Assembly: GCF_000243315.1 (NCBI RefSeq)
Contig: NZ_JH597761.1
Coordinates: 769,656 to 833,655, forward strand
Origin: Metallosphaera yellowstonensis MK1
GTDB lineage: Archaea; Thermoproteota; Thermoprotei_A; Sulfolobales; Sulfolobaceae
Length of the DNA stretch: 64,000 nt
Reading direction: 5' to 3'
How positions within the stretch are numbered: position 1 is the first letter of the stretch; every line of letters starts with the position of its first letter. The position numbers and the translations under genes were made by a program. Under the pieces are notes generated by a model that saw only the letters and a list, made by a program, of their open reading frames with translations, made no database searches and was not told the DNA's origin. Positions 55,867-64,000 of this stretch are shown one piece after another.

Positions 55867-56402
55867 GACTGGAGAGAGCTTTAGAGGCATGTAAGAACTT
55901 GGTGAGGACGGGCTGGATGCAGAGAGGGGTCCCCCCAGCACTGGGAGAGACTGTTGCCTCCCATAGCTTCGAGGCCGCAGTGATAGCCTACCTAATTTCT
56001 GAGGAGCTGAAGGAGATAGGAGTAAATGTTAATCCAGAGCACGCAACTGTCATAGCACTATTTCACGACATAGGCGAGAGTGTATTGGGCGATCTCCCCA
56101 AGTGGGCCACACAGAGAATAGATAAGAACCGTGCTGAAGAGGAGGCTTTCGTTCACCTGGGAATGCCGAGAGATCTCTTCGCAGAATATCAGGAGAGGAA
56201 GTCCTTGGAAAGTAGGATAGCCAAGATGGCTGAGGAAGTGGCTACCCTAAAGCAGGCCCTGAGATATAAGGCCATGGGTTTCAAGGTAGAGGAGATAATT
56301 AAGACGTATGAGGATTCTCTCTCGAAGATGTGGGAGGAGGAGCCCTTCAAGTCCGCTAAGCCCAGGCTTGAGAAGATTCTCTTCAACGATTCAGAAAAAT
56401 AA
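55863..56402 (+). CDS. HD-domain phosphohydrolase (YfbR-like)
   Basis: ATG 55863 overlaps the thiDN stop by 4 bases. The 179-aa protein has ETVASHSFEAAVIAYLIS (first His), ALFHDIGESVLGDLPKWATQ (His-Asp pair and following ligands) and a later EEVATLKQALRYKAMGF helix. This is the YfbR/HDDC2 type, whose members remove phosphate from deoxynucleoside monophosphates. It probably shares a transcript with thiDN. Specificity is inferred from family only. Confidence 0.88.
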   Translation: MRLERALEACKNLVRTGWMQRGVPPALGETVASHSFEAAVIAYLISEELKEIGVNVNPEHATVIALFHDIGESVLGDLPKWATQRIDKNRAEEEAFVHLGMPRDLFAEYQERKSLESRIAKMAEEVATLKQALRYKAMGFKVEEIIKTYEDSLSKMWEEEPFKSAKPRLEKILFNDSEK

Positions 56403-56437
56403 TTTAAAGGCTTTGATACCATTTCATGGTGATTAGT

Positions 56438-56953
56438 ATGAAGGTAGGTCCAGGGAAGAAGGCCCCTGACGTCATTAATGTCCTGATAGAGATACCCATG
56501 GGATCTAACATAAAATATGAGTACGACGAGGAGGAAGAAATAGTGAAGGTAGATAGAGTGCTTTACACCTCAATGGTTTACCCATTTAACTACGGATTCG
56601 TACCAGGGACGTTGGAGGAAGACGGCGACCCTATAGACGTACTGGTTTTAGGTAACTACTCGTTGATTCCTGGGACAGTAATAGAGGCCAGACCCGTTGG
56701 GTTAATCCACATGCAGGATGAGGAGGGTACAGACGAAAAGATAATTGCAGTACCTAAGGATAAGACGGATCCTTCGTTCAGTAGGATAAAGGACGTCACA
56801 GATATAGATGAGCCCACGAAGAACAAAATAGTCCATTTCTTTGAGCATTACAAGGAATTAGAGCCAGGCAAGTGGGTTAAGATCTCAGGGTGGGGAACGG
56901 CTTCAGAGGCGAAGGAGAAGATCATGAAAGCCGTTCAGAGGAAGAAACAGTAA
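56438..56953 (+). CDS. ppa: Inorganic pyrophosphatase
   Basis: The start [20 protein letters not shown] (ATG 56438) fits a TATA-like ATAATTTAAAGG about 30 bases before. The 171-aa protein has [23 protein letters not shown], where the Asp residues bind magnesium, and [18 protein letters not shown]. It hydrolyses pyrophosphate made in biosynthesis. The length is typical of family I archaeal enzymes. The glycosyltransferase gene starts on its last base (TAATG). Confidence 0.97.
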   Translation: MKVGPGKKAPDVINVLIEIPMGSNIKYEYDEEEEIVKVDRVLYTSMVYPFNYGFVPGTLEEDGDPIDVLVLGNYSLIPGTVIEARPVGLIHMQDEEGTDEKIIAVPKDKTDPSFSRIKDVTDIDEPTKNKIVHFFEHYKELEPGKWVKISGWGTASEAKEKIMKAVQRKKQ

Positions 56954-58209
56954 TGGATTTTTTAGGAGCTATCCTTATCCTTAGTTCTTTGATAACCTCA
57001 TCGTGGTTGATACTCCAGGCTTTATATTCACCCCATGATGAGCGAGTGGAGAGATGCGAGGATAAGAAAATTACTTATTCCATAATTATTGCAGTAAAGG
57101 ACGAGGATCCTGAGGTAATTGGCAGTTTAGTTGAGAACCTAAAGGGTCTGGAGTATCCTGAGTTCGAAGTCATCATTGTCTCAGACGACAGTCCAGAAAG
57201 ATTTAGAGAGATAGAGAAGCTGGAGGTACCCAAGAACTTCAGGATAGTCAGGAGAGAAGCTCCCACAGGAAGAAAGGCTGGGGCATTGAATTATGGGGTA
57301 TCTCTAGCCAAAGGTGAGGTGCTGGTCTTCCTGGACTCTGAGGCTAGGGTCGAGAGAGATTTCCTTAAGATACTCTCTAGAACGCCCTGGGAGGATGCAG
57401 TGGCCCTAAGACTGAAGGTTAGAGAATCCAAAGGGAGACTTCAAAGGCTATATAGTCAAATGACCGACTACTCAATGGAACACCTATTCTTAGGGAGAGC
57501 CGTGAGGGGATTCCCAATATTTCCCAACGGCTCGGCTTTCGCTATAAGGAGGGAAGTCCTTGCGTCTCTGGGAGGATGGAATGAGGGGAAAGTCGCCGAA
57601 GATCTGGACATGGGAATAAGGCTCTTTCTACACGGCTATCAAGTACGTTACATACACGACATCGTCGTGGAAACACTGGCTCCCTTCACGTGGAGAGACC
57701 TTTTCCAACAAATTAGGAGGTGGGCCTATGGATCTGGAGAGCTTTTGGGATCGAGTCTCAAGATGCTGACTAAAGGAGGTAGGGGTCTAGAGGGATTTGT
57801 TTACGCTAACCAGTGGGGAATATATCCCTTGTTCCTTTTAACTGCACTGGTGGTGGGTGCACTTGATATATGGTTCAGACCCTCGCTTTTGGCAGTTGCA
57901 ACGTCTTTTGGCATCTACGCAATCTCAGCCCTAATATTCTCCCTTAGTTCGAGGACAGTCGAAAGCGACCTTAGGCTGCCAGTCATGATACTTGCAGCCT
58001 CACTTATAGGGTACCTTTCGGGCTTGCTCAGGATCAACTTCAAGTGGAGTGTAACTCCGAAAAGGCCTAAAGGAAATGAAGAGACGCCTCTCATATTGAA
58101 GGTAATATCGTGGACATATTACATTATAGGTATATTCTCAATCAGGGACGACGTTATCATGGGGTTGGTCTTGGTGGTAGTCTCACTACTCATGCTGTCT
58201 ATACCGTAA
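56953..58209 (+). CDS. Membrane glycosyltransferase, GT2 family
   Basis: The start overlaps the pyrophosphatase stop by one base. The protein of about 418 aa has one N-terminal membrane segment (LGAILILSSLITSSWLILQA), a GT-A catalytic domain with VIIVSDDSPERF, LVFLDSEARVERDFL, VAEDLDMGIRLFLHGY (ED) and FQQIRRWAYG (QxxRW). About four membrane segments follow at the end. QxxRW marks processive synthases such as cellulose or hyaluronan synthase relatives. It may build a cell-surface or exported polysaccharide. The sugar is unknown. Confidence 0.88.
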   Translation: MDFLGAILILSSLITSSWLILQALYSPHDERVERCEDKKITYSIIIAVKDEDPEVIGSLVENLKGLEYPEFEVIIVSDDSPERFREIEKLEVPKNFRIVRREAPTGRKAGALNYGVSLAKGEVLVFLDSEARVERDFLKILSRTPWEDAVALRLKVRESKGRLQRLYSQMTDYSMEHLFLGRAVRGFPIFPNGSAFAIRREVLASLGGWNEGKVAEDLDMGIRLFLHGYQVRYIHDIVVETLAPFTWRDLFQQIRRWAYGSGELLGSSLKMLTKGGRGLEGFVYANQWGIYPLFLLTALVVGALDIWFRPSLLAVATSFGIYAISALIFSLSSRTVESDLRLPVMILAASLIGYLSGLLRINFKWSVTPKRPKGNEETPLILKVISWTYYIIGIFSIRDDVIMGLVLVVVSLLMLSIP

Positions 58210-59914
58210 CCTTCAGTGACGACATTCTGGCTACCTCTCTCATTGCCTCCTCTGGTCTTAAGCTGTACTTGATTATATATTTTTTAACTAACTTATAACT
58301 ATCTGGACTTTGAACTATATCCCTAGACGCCGCCATGAGTTTGAGATAAAGTGCCCTCTTTTCAATCTCCTCCTTAACCTCAGACAATGCCCTTCCAGAC
58401 TCCTCTAACCTAGTCTTCATGACCTTCGCGTTATCTAGATCTACTGTCTGGGTGTCCACCTTTGGATCCCACGTCACTACTCTCCTGAAATCTGAGGATG
58501 TGACTACCTCGTCCACAGCAACCACTCTCCTTTTCAATAACAGCTTATCACCCACAAAGACTGGTAGCCTCCTAACGTTTATGACAATGTTGTTCATGGG
58601 TATCCACTCCTGCGGGATGTTAAGGGGCGGATTCATCAGCCTCTTCACAGCACTCTCTGTATCGTATGCATGGAAGGTAGTGGCACCTCCGTGTCCTGTG
58701 GAGAGAGCTTGGAAGAGGATATAGGCCTCAGCACCCCTTATCTCACCTACAACGATTATATCTGGCCTATACCTCAAGGATAACTTCAGTAAATCCATGA
58801 GGGTTATTTCCTTGCTCGTTTCCCCATAGGCTTGTCTAGCGTAAAGCTGTACCCAGTTCTCTTGGGCTAACCTTATCTCTGGGATATCCTCAATGGAAAC
58901 GATCTTCATGGACTCCTTAGCTAAGTTAAGGATGGAACCTAGAACTGTGGTCTTTCCTGCTCCAGTTACTCCTATAACCATGAAGGACATCCTTAAGTCA
59001 ATAGAGTACCAAAGGTAGGCGGCAGTCTGCGGAGACATTACACCGCTATTTATCAAGTCCAGGATGGTGATAGGCCTCTCACTGAACCTCCTGATCACGA
59101 AGGATGACCCCCTGGCACTAACTTCGTATCTAAAGGTAGCCGCTATCCTATCTCCCTTAGGGAGTATGCCATCCGAAATGGGATTAGCAATTGAGAGGGT
59201 TTTACCAGAGAGTGAGATCAATCTGAGAACTAGCTGGTCAAGTAATTCCTGACCGCTTATATCTTTGTCCAAGACCCTCATTGTAGGGCTTATGATGAGG
59301 TTCGTGGGTACATAATCGTATTCCCTGTGATATACAAATAAAGGTAAACCGATACCGCTACATGAAATGTCTTCCACCTTAGAGTCAGCTAAGAGTGGAG
59401 TTAGGACATTATACCCGAACATATTCCTCAGAAGGTAGTAAAGGGCCACTTTCCCCTTAGTGGTGAGTTTATAAACTCCTCCCACCTGGCCTTGAATGAG
59501 CTCTGTGGAAGGCATCTTGGAGTGTGTCTCCAAAACGATCCTTGCTACGTCTATCTTCTCCTCTTTAGAGAGGAGGGCCCTCTCTATCTCCTTAATTAGC
59601 GTTAGGTAAGCGTTGAAAACACTATGATCTATTGGTGGTTCAACTAACACATATTTGTATATCCCCTTGTCTTGATCAAAGACAATGAACGTGTGAGGAT
59701 TGGCTATTGATAGTTCCAAGTTATTGTTCACGAACGTTTTCTTGACGTCTTCCGGGATTATGCCCATCAGATCTACTTCGTATTCGGAGACTATCTCTGG
59801 CAACTCCTCGTAGGGTAAAGTTATGGGATATAGACTTATAGGAAGGTTATAATCCATTGAGCTAATAGATTTGGAAGTAGACCTGTCCCCGAACTTAGGT
59901 AAAGTAAGTTTCAC
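58199..59914 (-). CDS. Type IV pilus/secretion assembly ATPase (ArlI/UpsE/AapE-like)
   Basis: The 571-aa protein has Walker A GVTGAGKTTVLGSILNL, an Asp box/Walker B region RYRPDIIVVGEIRGAEAYI and the His box LSTGHGGATTFHAYD. KVSIEDIPEIRL-like VSIEDIPEIRLAQENW marks the archaeal GspE/TadA type. The roughly 290-residue N-terminal part holds the FLF-like domain. It powers assembly of type IV pilin-like fibres. It is downstream of the membrane platform gene with 37 bases between. Which pilus (Ups, Aap, bindosome) cannot be told. Confidence 0.9.
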   Translation of the reverse strand: MKLTLPKFGDRSTSKSISSMDYNLPISLYPITLPYEELPEIVSEYEVDLMGIIPEDVKKTFVNNNLELSIANPHTFIVFDQDKGIYKYVLVEPPIDHSVFNAYLTLIKEIERALLSKEEKIDVARIVLETHSKMPSTELIQGQVGGVYKLTTKGKVALYYLLRNMFGYNVLTPLLADSKVEDISCSGIGLPLFVYHREYDYVPTNLIISPTMRVLDKDISGQELLDQLVLRLISLSGKTLSIANPISDGILPKGDRIAATFRYEVSARGSSFVIRRFSERPITILDLINSGVMSPQTAAYLWYSIDLRMSFMVIGVTGAGKTTVLGSILNLAKESMKIVSIEDIPEIRLAQENWVQLYARQAYGETSKEITLMDLLKLSLRYRPDIIVVGEIRGAEAYILFQALSTGHGGATTFHAYDTESAVKRLMNPPLNIPQEWIPMNNIVINVRRLPVFVGDKLLLKRRVVAVDEVVTSSDFRRVVTWDPKVDTQTVDLDNAKVMKTRLEESGRALSEVKEEIEKRALYLKLMAASRDIVQSPDSYKLVKKYIIKYSLRPEEAMREVARMSSLKVTV

Positions 59915-59951
59915 ATTAGAAAAATGGTGGTTTATTCTTTATAAACTATTC

Positions 59952-61790
59952 CTATCCTGTGGGAGGAACTGCAGGACCGAAAGTGAAATGCACATGAACA
60001 ATTATTAATATCAGAATGGCAGTCATAATTGTCATAACTCCAGCGTGAAAGAACCCTGACGCCACTTTTCCTCTCCCCAACTTTCCCACCAACAATCCAG
60101 CGAAGAATGCATTGATTATTGAGGCTATTGAGGTAATGAAGACTGCCTCTGGGAGGAGCACCCTCGCCTGACCCAAAACCCCTGTGGAGAACGCGTAGGC
60201 GTTCCCGGTGATGAGACCGAGGATCGCGGCAGACAGGAGGTTCACAGCTATTATTGAGATGATTACCCCAATGTAAGGTGTATATAGAAGTATCTTTACT
60301 TTACTTTCGTATTCTCTCTTTATTTTTATCTGATTACTGATCTGATCTGCTAAACTCTCTATACTATCTGGCGTTAAACTACCTATTTCTATCATATCAG
60401 CCAAGGAAATTATGGAGATCCTAGACGAGAAGTCCATTATCTCCTCAGCACCTTTCATGAACGCATCCTTTAGTGGGTAACCTAGAGAAATGTAGGCATA
60501 TATTCTCTTTAGCACCGTTGAAAGCTTGCCCATCTCTCGGCTGTCCTTAACGTTCCTTATTATTGCCTCTGGTGATAGGCCCGCCCTTATGCCCTCAGAG
60601 ATGGCTCTGAGTAAGTTCACCACATAGGGATCGTATCCAGTACCCTTCTTGAGTTCTCTTGAGGTTATGATAGCTGGAGGAAGGGAAGCTATTAGCAAAC
60701 CGATGGTCATAGCTATGGTTACAGGCGTAACATCAGACAAACCTCCACTTAAGGTGAAGAAGGTTCTCAGCTCCCTAGTAAGACCTAAGAGTATTATCAT
60801 AACCACAATTCCAGCACCCACTGAAATGTAGAAGACCTTATATGAGGATAGCTTCTTCTCGGGAAACCTCAGTTGGGACTGTTCTGCCAATAGGATGAAG
60901 ACTCCGTCCACAAGCGGAAGAATTAGTATTAGAAGTGCCCCGAAAGCCGGAACTGGAATTGAGCCACTTAGACCTGGGAAAAGGGCTTGTAGCAAAAGAA
61001 TCAGAAAGAAGGTTATGTAACCAGAGGCCAACCATATTACGTACGTCTCTCCAACTCCTGAGAGCTTATCAGCTGCTATGCTGGCTGCGAGTTCCAACTG
61101 CCTCAAGATGTCCCTGGATTTAGCCTCAACAGTCTCAACAACCGGAGCACCAGTCCTTACTGCCGTCACATAGCTTACAAGAAAGTCATTAAACATCTTG
61201 GAAGGTGAGATCTTTATTGCATTAAGTAGGGCATCTTCTACACTCTCCCCCAGATAGTTTATTCTCTTGGAAACATACAATGTCATTTGAACGACATAGT
61301 TGAACGCAGCAGTCTTCGATATCCTCTCAAATAGTATCCTAGGACTCAGTCCGCTCTTCAAGAAAATAGTGAAGACTGCGGAGAAGGCTGCCGTCTCAGC
61401 ATCTATACCAACTCTCCTGTTTTCGATGGACTGGGAGATATTGACGATGAGCAGAAGATAGGTGACCAGAGGTATTATTATCGCAAAGACGAGGAGCATG
61501 AGGCCCAATACGACGAACTTAGCGAGTCTGAAGACCAAGTAAAGCTTCACAAGCACGTAGATGCCGAAGAACGCCAATATACCTGAAAACGCGGTTGAGA
61601 GTAATAAATAAAAGAAGGTCTGTGCAGCGAAAATCCTCGGATCTACATTCATCCCAGCTAGGAGTAACTTTCTCTCGACCGACTTGGCCATCGACTGAAC
61701 TATACCCAACCCGTAAAAGCTAGCCAGCAATCCACCTCCAGAGTTGACCATGTTGTTTGTCTTTCCTCTCTTGGGTAGCTTAAGGGCCAT
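59952..61790 (-). CDS. Pilus-assembly platform membrane protein (ArlJ/TadC-like)
   Basis: The 612-aa protein has two copies of the T2SSF/TadC arrangement. The first has membrane segments at about 50-125 (FFYLLLSTAFSGILAFFGIY), the helical FSAVFTIFLKSGLSPRILFE repeat and segments at about 255-310. The second has LLRAISEGIRAGLSPEAIIR, then IGVIISIIAVNLLSAAIL and a C-terminal segment near 585-605. It anchors the ATPase encoded next. No pilin-like gene with a class III signal peptide is seen in the window. A TTTATAATGC box lies about 30-40 bases upstream. Confidence 0.85.
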   Translation of the reverse strand: MALKLPKRGKTNNMVNSGGGLLASFYGLGIVQSMAKSVERKLLLAGMNVDPRIFAAQTFFYLLLSTAFSGILAFFGIYVLVKLYLVFRLAKFVVLGLMLLVFAIIIPLVTYLLLIVNISQSIENRRVGIDAETAAFSAVFTIFLKSGLSPRILFERISKTAAFNYVVQMTLYVSKRINYLGESVEDALLNAIKISPSKMFNDFLVSYVTAVRTGAPVVETVEAKSRDILRQLELAASIAADKLSGVGETYVIWLASGYITFFLILLLQALFPGLSGSIPVPAFGALLILILPLVDGVFILLAEQSQLRFPEKKLSSYKVFYISVGAGIVVMIILLGLTRELRTFFTLSGGLSDVTPVTIAMTIGLLIASLPPAIITSRELKKGTGYDPYVVNLLRAISEGIRAGLSPEAIIRNVKDSREMGKLSTVLKRIYAYISLGYPLKDAFMKGAEEIMDFSSRISIISLADMIEIGSLTPDSIESLADQISNQIKIKREYESKVKILLYTPYIGVIISIIAVNLLSAAILGLITGNAYAFSTGVLGQARVLLPEAVFITSIASIINAFFAGLLVGKLGRGKVASGFFHAGVMTIMTAILILIIVHVHFTFGPAVPPTG

Positions 61791-61800
61791 AATTAACTAA

Positions 61801-62064
61801 ATTAATTGTGTACTAAACAGCATTATAAATAATGATGTCCTCACGGTGCTCCCTTATACAGCCCTTAAGAATCAACTATATTTCTCTCTAATAATTGTAA
61901 ACCTATTGATTAGAGAACTTTTACATTTAATTCTATTATCAATTTGACTGAAAAATGAATACTGTATCTTTCAAACAGAATCATAATTTAATTGGACTAC
62001 TCAGTTATGCTTACTCTCATCCTCGGTGAGCTGAATTAGGGTCTACGGTAATGGAGTGGGGGCA
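61801..62064. other. AT-rich gene-free stretch
   Basis: It contains the promoter of the pilus pair and no recognisable gene. It ends in IS remains at 62065. Confidence 0.4.
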
Positions 62065-62260
62065 AACAACGTTAGGGATACATCCACAGTAAACGGTTCA
62101 CAAACTTATGCACGTAATCCCTAACACGGTTCCTCTTACGACGAGAGTGTTTCCTCATCAGGCTGGTTTGACTCAGTTACGAGATGAAGCGGAGGAGATC
62201 GGGCTCGAATTTTCCTCACAGCCCAAGGGAAGTTAATTTCCATTGAAGGTTTGGGAAGCT
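62065..62260 (-). pseudogene. tnpB: tnpB fragment of the second IS607 subfamily
   Basis: Leftward reading from about 62162 gives LMRKHSRRKRNRVRDYVHKF followed by VNRLLWMYP and a stop. This matches KYSHRERNRVRDHVHKFVN in the tnpB at 41040-42136. Only this helical segment survives. It lies between the pilus operon and the TGS-protein gene. Confidence 0.7.
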
Positions 62261-62335
62261 AGAAAGCGAGAGAGGGACCCTAAGGTACTGAGTATGAAAC
62301 TCCCTAGGTGAAGAACAGACCCACTTAATGGTCTC

Positions 62336-63409
62336 TCACTTAGTGTGAATCTCAACTATGTCCTTATCCTCGAGCACGTGATCCTCTCCGACTCTTTGGC
62401 CGGGGAATTTGGCTGACTTGCCCCACACCCTAGCATATTTGAAGTTTTCAGAGAGGGCACTATGAAGTTTCTTGGCAACGTCGAGCACTGTAGAACCCCT
62501 CTTCATGATCATGGGATCCTTGGTTGGTTCCTCGAGGGGCTCCTTAGTGTACACTCTTATGATGTCGAGGCTCACGAACAGCTCACGCCTGAGGTCGTCC
62601 AACTTGTCAAGTTGAACTACAGGAACTTGAGGAAAAGAGAAGGAGTTTTGAGAGGCCACGACTGCAGGCTTGAAGGAGATTGCCTCAAAAAGAGATTTCT
62701 CAACGTCATCAAGGGTAACTTCGCCCAAAATTTTAACTATTGCGGATTTTATCCCAAAACTCTCCAAATAATGTTTTACCTCGTTCTCATCTGTCCCCAC
62801 CAACTTTCCCATCATCACGATCCTTATACCCTCTTTACTACTTCTGGAACGTTCCACTACTACCCTACCTTTGGGTCTTCCTAGTATTATGTTATTGTTC
62901 TCCAGGAACTCCTTCATCTTAGTGAACTCGTCCCTGTCCTCTACGACGAACAGGATGGAATCCGCGTTCCTCACCAGGCCCAAGATCTTGCTCACTATCA
63001 ACCTGGAGTCAAGGATGAGCTGTGGCGGATTGACCAATTGAATGGCTACGTCTTCATAATACGTCATCGCCGGAACTGGCAGGTCTCTTGGCTCTGCCTT
63101 GACGTTCGTGAGGGATCTCATGAGGGAATTCTTGAGGTCTTGTCTCCCCAGAAGTAATACCTGACCTGCGCCTTCCTTCTCAAGGAAAAAGGAGATGCCT
63201 CCCCCCTTTGACTTCTTTCTCTGCTTCTCTGCCTCCTCCCTCAGCTCCGCTAACCTTCTCTTGGCCCAATAGACTAGGTTCTCGGTCCCCTTATGCTTAG
63301 GTACACTACTGAGGAAGTCCTGTATGGCACGGATCTTCTCCTCAGGTGTCTTGGCCTCCATAACTCGCAACCATTTGCTCCTAGCCTCTGCAGGTAAGTT
63401 AGTTACCAA
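62336..63409 (-). CDS. DRG/Obg-like protein with TGS domain and lost P-loop
   Basis: The 357-aa protein has the layout of DRG GTPases: helical N-terminus (KAKTPEEKIRAIQDFLSSVP-like), a G domain position starting AGQVLLLGRQDLKNSLMRSL, and a C-terminal TGS domain (IRVYTKEP, GSTVLDVAKKLH, RVWGKSAKFPGQRVGEDHVL and DIVEIHTK). In active members the P-loop is GxPxVGKS; here GRQDLKNS has no Gly-Lys. The DTPG motif is VNPP, and NKxD is not seen. It therefore probably does not bind GTP normally. It overlaps the RNase HII gene by 11 bases. Confidence 0.75.
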   Translation of the reverse strand: MVTNLPAEARSKWLRVMEAKTPEEKIRAIQDFLSSVPKHKGTENLVYWAKRRLAELREEAEKQRKKSKGGGISFFLEKEGAGQVLLLGRQDLKNSLMRSLTNVKAEPRDLPVPAMTYYEDVAIQLVNPPQLILDSRLIVSKILGLVRNADSILFVVEDRDEFTKMKEFLENNNIILGRPKGRVVVERSRSSKEGIRIVMMGKLVGTDENEVKHYLESFGIKSAIVKILGEVTLDDVEKSLFEAISFKPAVVASQNSFSFPQVPVVQLDKLDDLRRELFVSLDIIRVYTKEPLEEPTKDPMIMKRGSTVLDVAKKLHSALSENFKYARVWGKSAKFPGQRVGEDHVLEDKDIVEIHTK

Positions 63410-64000
63410 GTGAAACCACCTTCTCTAGGTAATACTGGGGGGCACTCTTCTGTAATAGTTTCCAAGTCCTCCTTATAATGGTTGGTGGGGGTTTTCCTTC
63501 CTTTGCAAGCCTCTCCACCCACTTCCTTGTCTTGGGATCAGATGGATAACCACTCCCGAAATCGCCATATTGCTCCCTAAGCTCCAATACTATCCTGTCC
63601 CTGACGACTTTGGCCACAATGCTGGCCGCGCTGGCCTCCAGGAAATTCTCGTCAGCATGATACACTACATTTGGTCTAAGCCCTAACCTGTATATCTCCT
63701 CTATGACCTCAACTTCCTTCCCTACTCTGTCCACGGTCACAGTGTCTATGGGAAAGGCAGATAAGGCCCTCATGACCTCCAAGACCTTTCTGTAGGTTAA
63801 CTCGTTCAAGTTGTTGGTGTCTATTTCATCTGGAAGGGCCTTAGCTATTGCTACTGCTTCACTCTCCTCCAAAATGAGGTGAAAGAGCTCCTCCCTCCTT
63901 TTCCTAGTAAGCTTCTTGCTATCCTTTACTCCTACCGCCCTGAGCCTACCCATTCCCTTCTCGCTTAGCACAACTCCCGCTACCACCATGGGGCCTATGA
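63399..64000 (-). CDS. rnhB: Ribonuclease HII (N-terminus outside the window)
   Basis: The visible part continues from IGPMVVAGVVLSEKG, so only the DEAGRG start is missing beyond 64000. It has VKDSKKLTRKRREELF, NNLNELTYRKVLEVMRAL, VTVDRVG, VVYHADENFLEASAASIVAK with the conserved Asp, and GSGYPSDPKTRKWV. RNase HII removes RNA from RNA-DNA hybrids and single ribonucleotides. It is the first gene of a pair with the TGS protein. Confidence 0.95.
   Translation of the reverse strand, partial: IGPMVVAGVVLSEKGMGRLRAVGVKDSKKLTRKRREELFHLILEESEAVAIAKALPDEIDTNNLNELTYRKVLEVMRALSAFPIDTVTVDRVGKEVEVIEEIYRLGLRPNVVYHADENFLEASAASIVAKVVRDRIVLELREQYGDFGSGYPSDPKTRKWVERLAKEGKPPPTIIRRTWKLLQKSAPQYYLEKVVSLGN

Overview
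The window looks like a chromosome segment of a thermoacidophilic archaeon of the order Sulfolobales, most likely a Metallosphaera-like genus. The grounds are the gene repertoire and the gene style. The repertoire includes a Y-family polymerase of the Dpo4/Dbh type, a MoaD-MoaE fusion, a ThiD-ThiN fusion, archaeal pantoate kinase with phosphopantothenate synthetase, B12-dependent methylmalonyl-CoA mutase with its epimerase (as in the 3-hydroxypropionate/4-hydroxybutyrate cycle), CoxG-like proteins, and archaeal type IV pilus-type assembly proteins. Genes are short-spaced, with frequent 4-base overlaps, GTG/TTG starts and archaeal TATA boxes about 26 bases before leaderless starts. The genus is an inference; no rRNA gene is present.

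Layout. 1-2.5 kb is an AT-rich, gene-poor island with transposase debris, two small box C/D-type RNA candidates behind a duplicated upstream block, a tiny ribbon-helix-helix protein and a non-autonomous IS607-type element. 2.6-5.1 kb holds a YHS mini-protein, siroheme/cobalamin uroporphyrinogen methyltransferase, a membrane protein and a TusA-like protein. At 5.1-7.9 kb a sugar-isomerase (SIS) gene is split by a decayed IS607 element; its two halves rejoin in frame. 8.5-16.2 kb is mostly housekeeping: Trm5-like tRNA methyltransferase, a diverged glutamine-synthetase relative, alcohol dehydrogenase, RtcA, Dpo4-type polymerase and a PfkB kinase. 16.5-19.4 kb holds a TnpB relic beside an intact-looking IS607 element (serine recombinase plus TnpB). 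19.5-24.3 kb carries two subunits of a molybdenum hydroxylase, a MocA-like cofactor enzyme and a large FAD/Fe-S oxidoreductase.

24.3-26.6 kb is the archaeal CoA pathway (pantoate kinase, phosphopantothenate synthetase, PanB). 27-30.9 kb has an ABC exporter, small regulators and a metallo-hydrolase. 30.9-37.2 kb combines LeuA-type synthase with a pterin-related neighbourhood (MptE, a PTPS homologue lacking the usual Cys, a dihydropteroate-synthase-like protein) around a putative HEPN/degenerate-nucleotidyltransferase pair. 37.3-40.8 kb has thioredoxin reductase, an inositol-phosphatase family protein and a membrane-anchored double AAA ATPase. 40.9-42.8 kb is another decayed IS607 element of a second subfamily. 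43-51.3 kb includes a phytoene-desaturase-like oxidoreductase, a phosphodiesterase, a PRTase, the methylmalonyl-CoA mutase/epimerase pair, Hsp20, a ZPR1 zinc-finger protein and a GTPBP-like GTPase. 51.3-53.5 kb is IS debris between two CoxG paralogues. 53.8-58.2 kb is a tight run moaDE-thiDN-HD phosphohydrolase-pyrophosphatase-glycosyltransferase. The window ends with a pilus-type ATPase/membrane pair, a TGS protein with a lost P-loop, and a partial RNase HII.

The main unusual signals are: (1) two IS607 subfamilies with short non-autonomous derivatives that keep the right end, where TnpB guide RNAs are normally encoded; (2) the paired C/D-like RNA genes; (3) a 61-base hairpin present twice with a compensatory base-pair change; and (4) several homologues of enzymes that have lost key catalytic residues.
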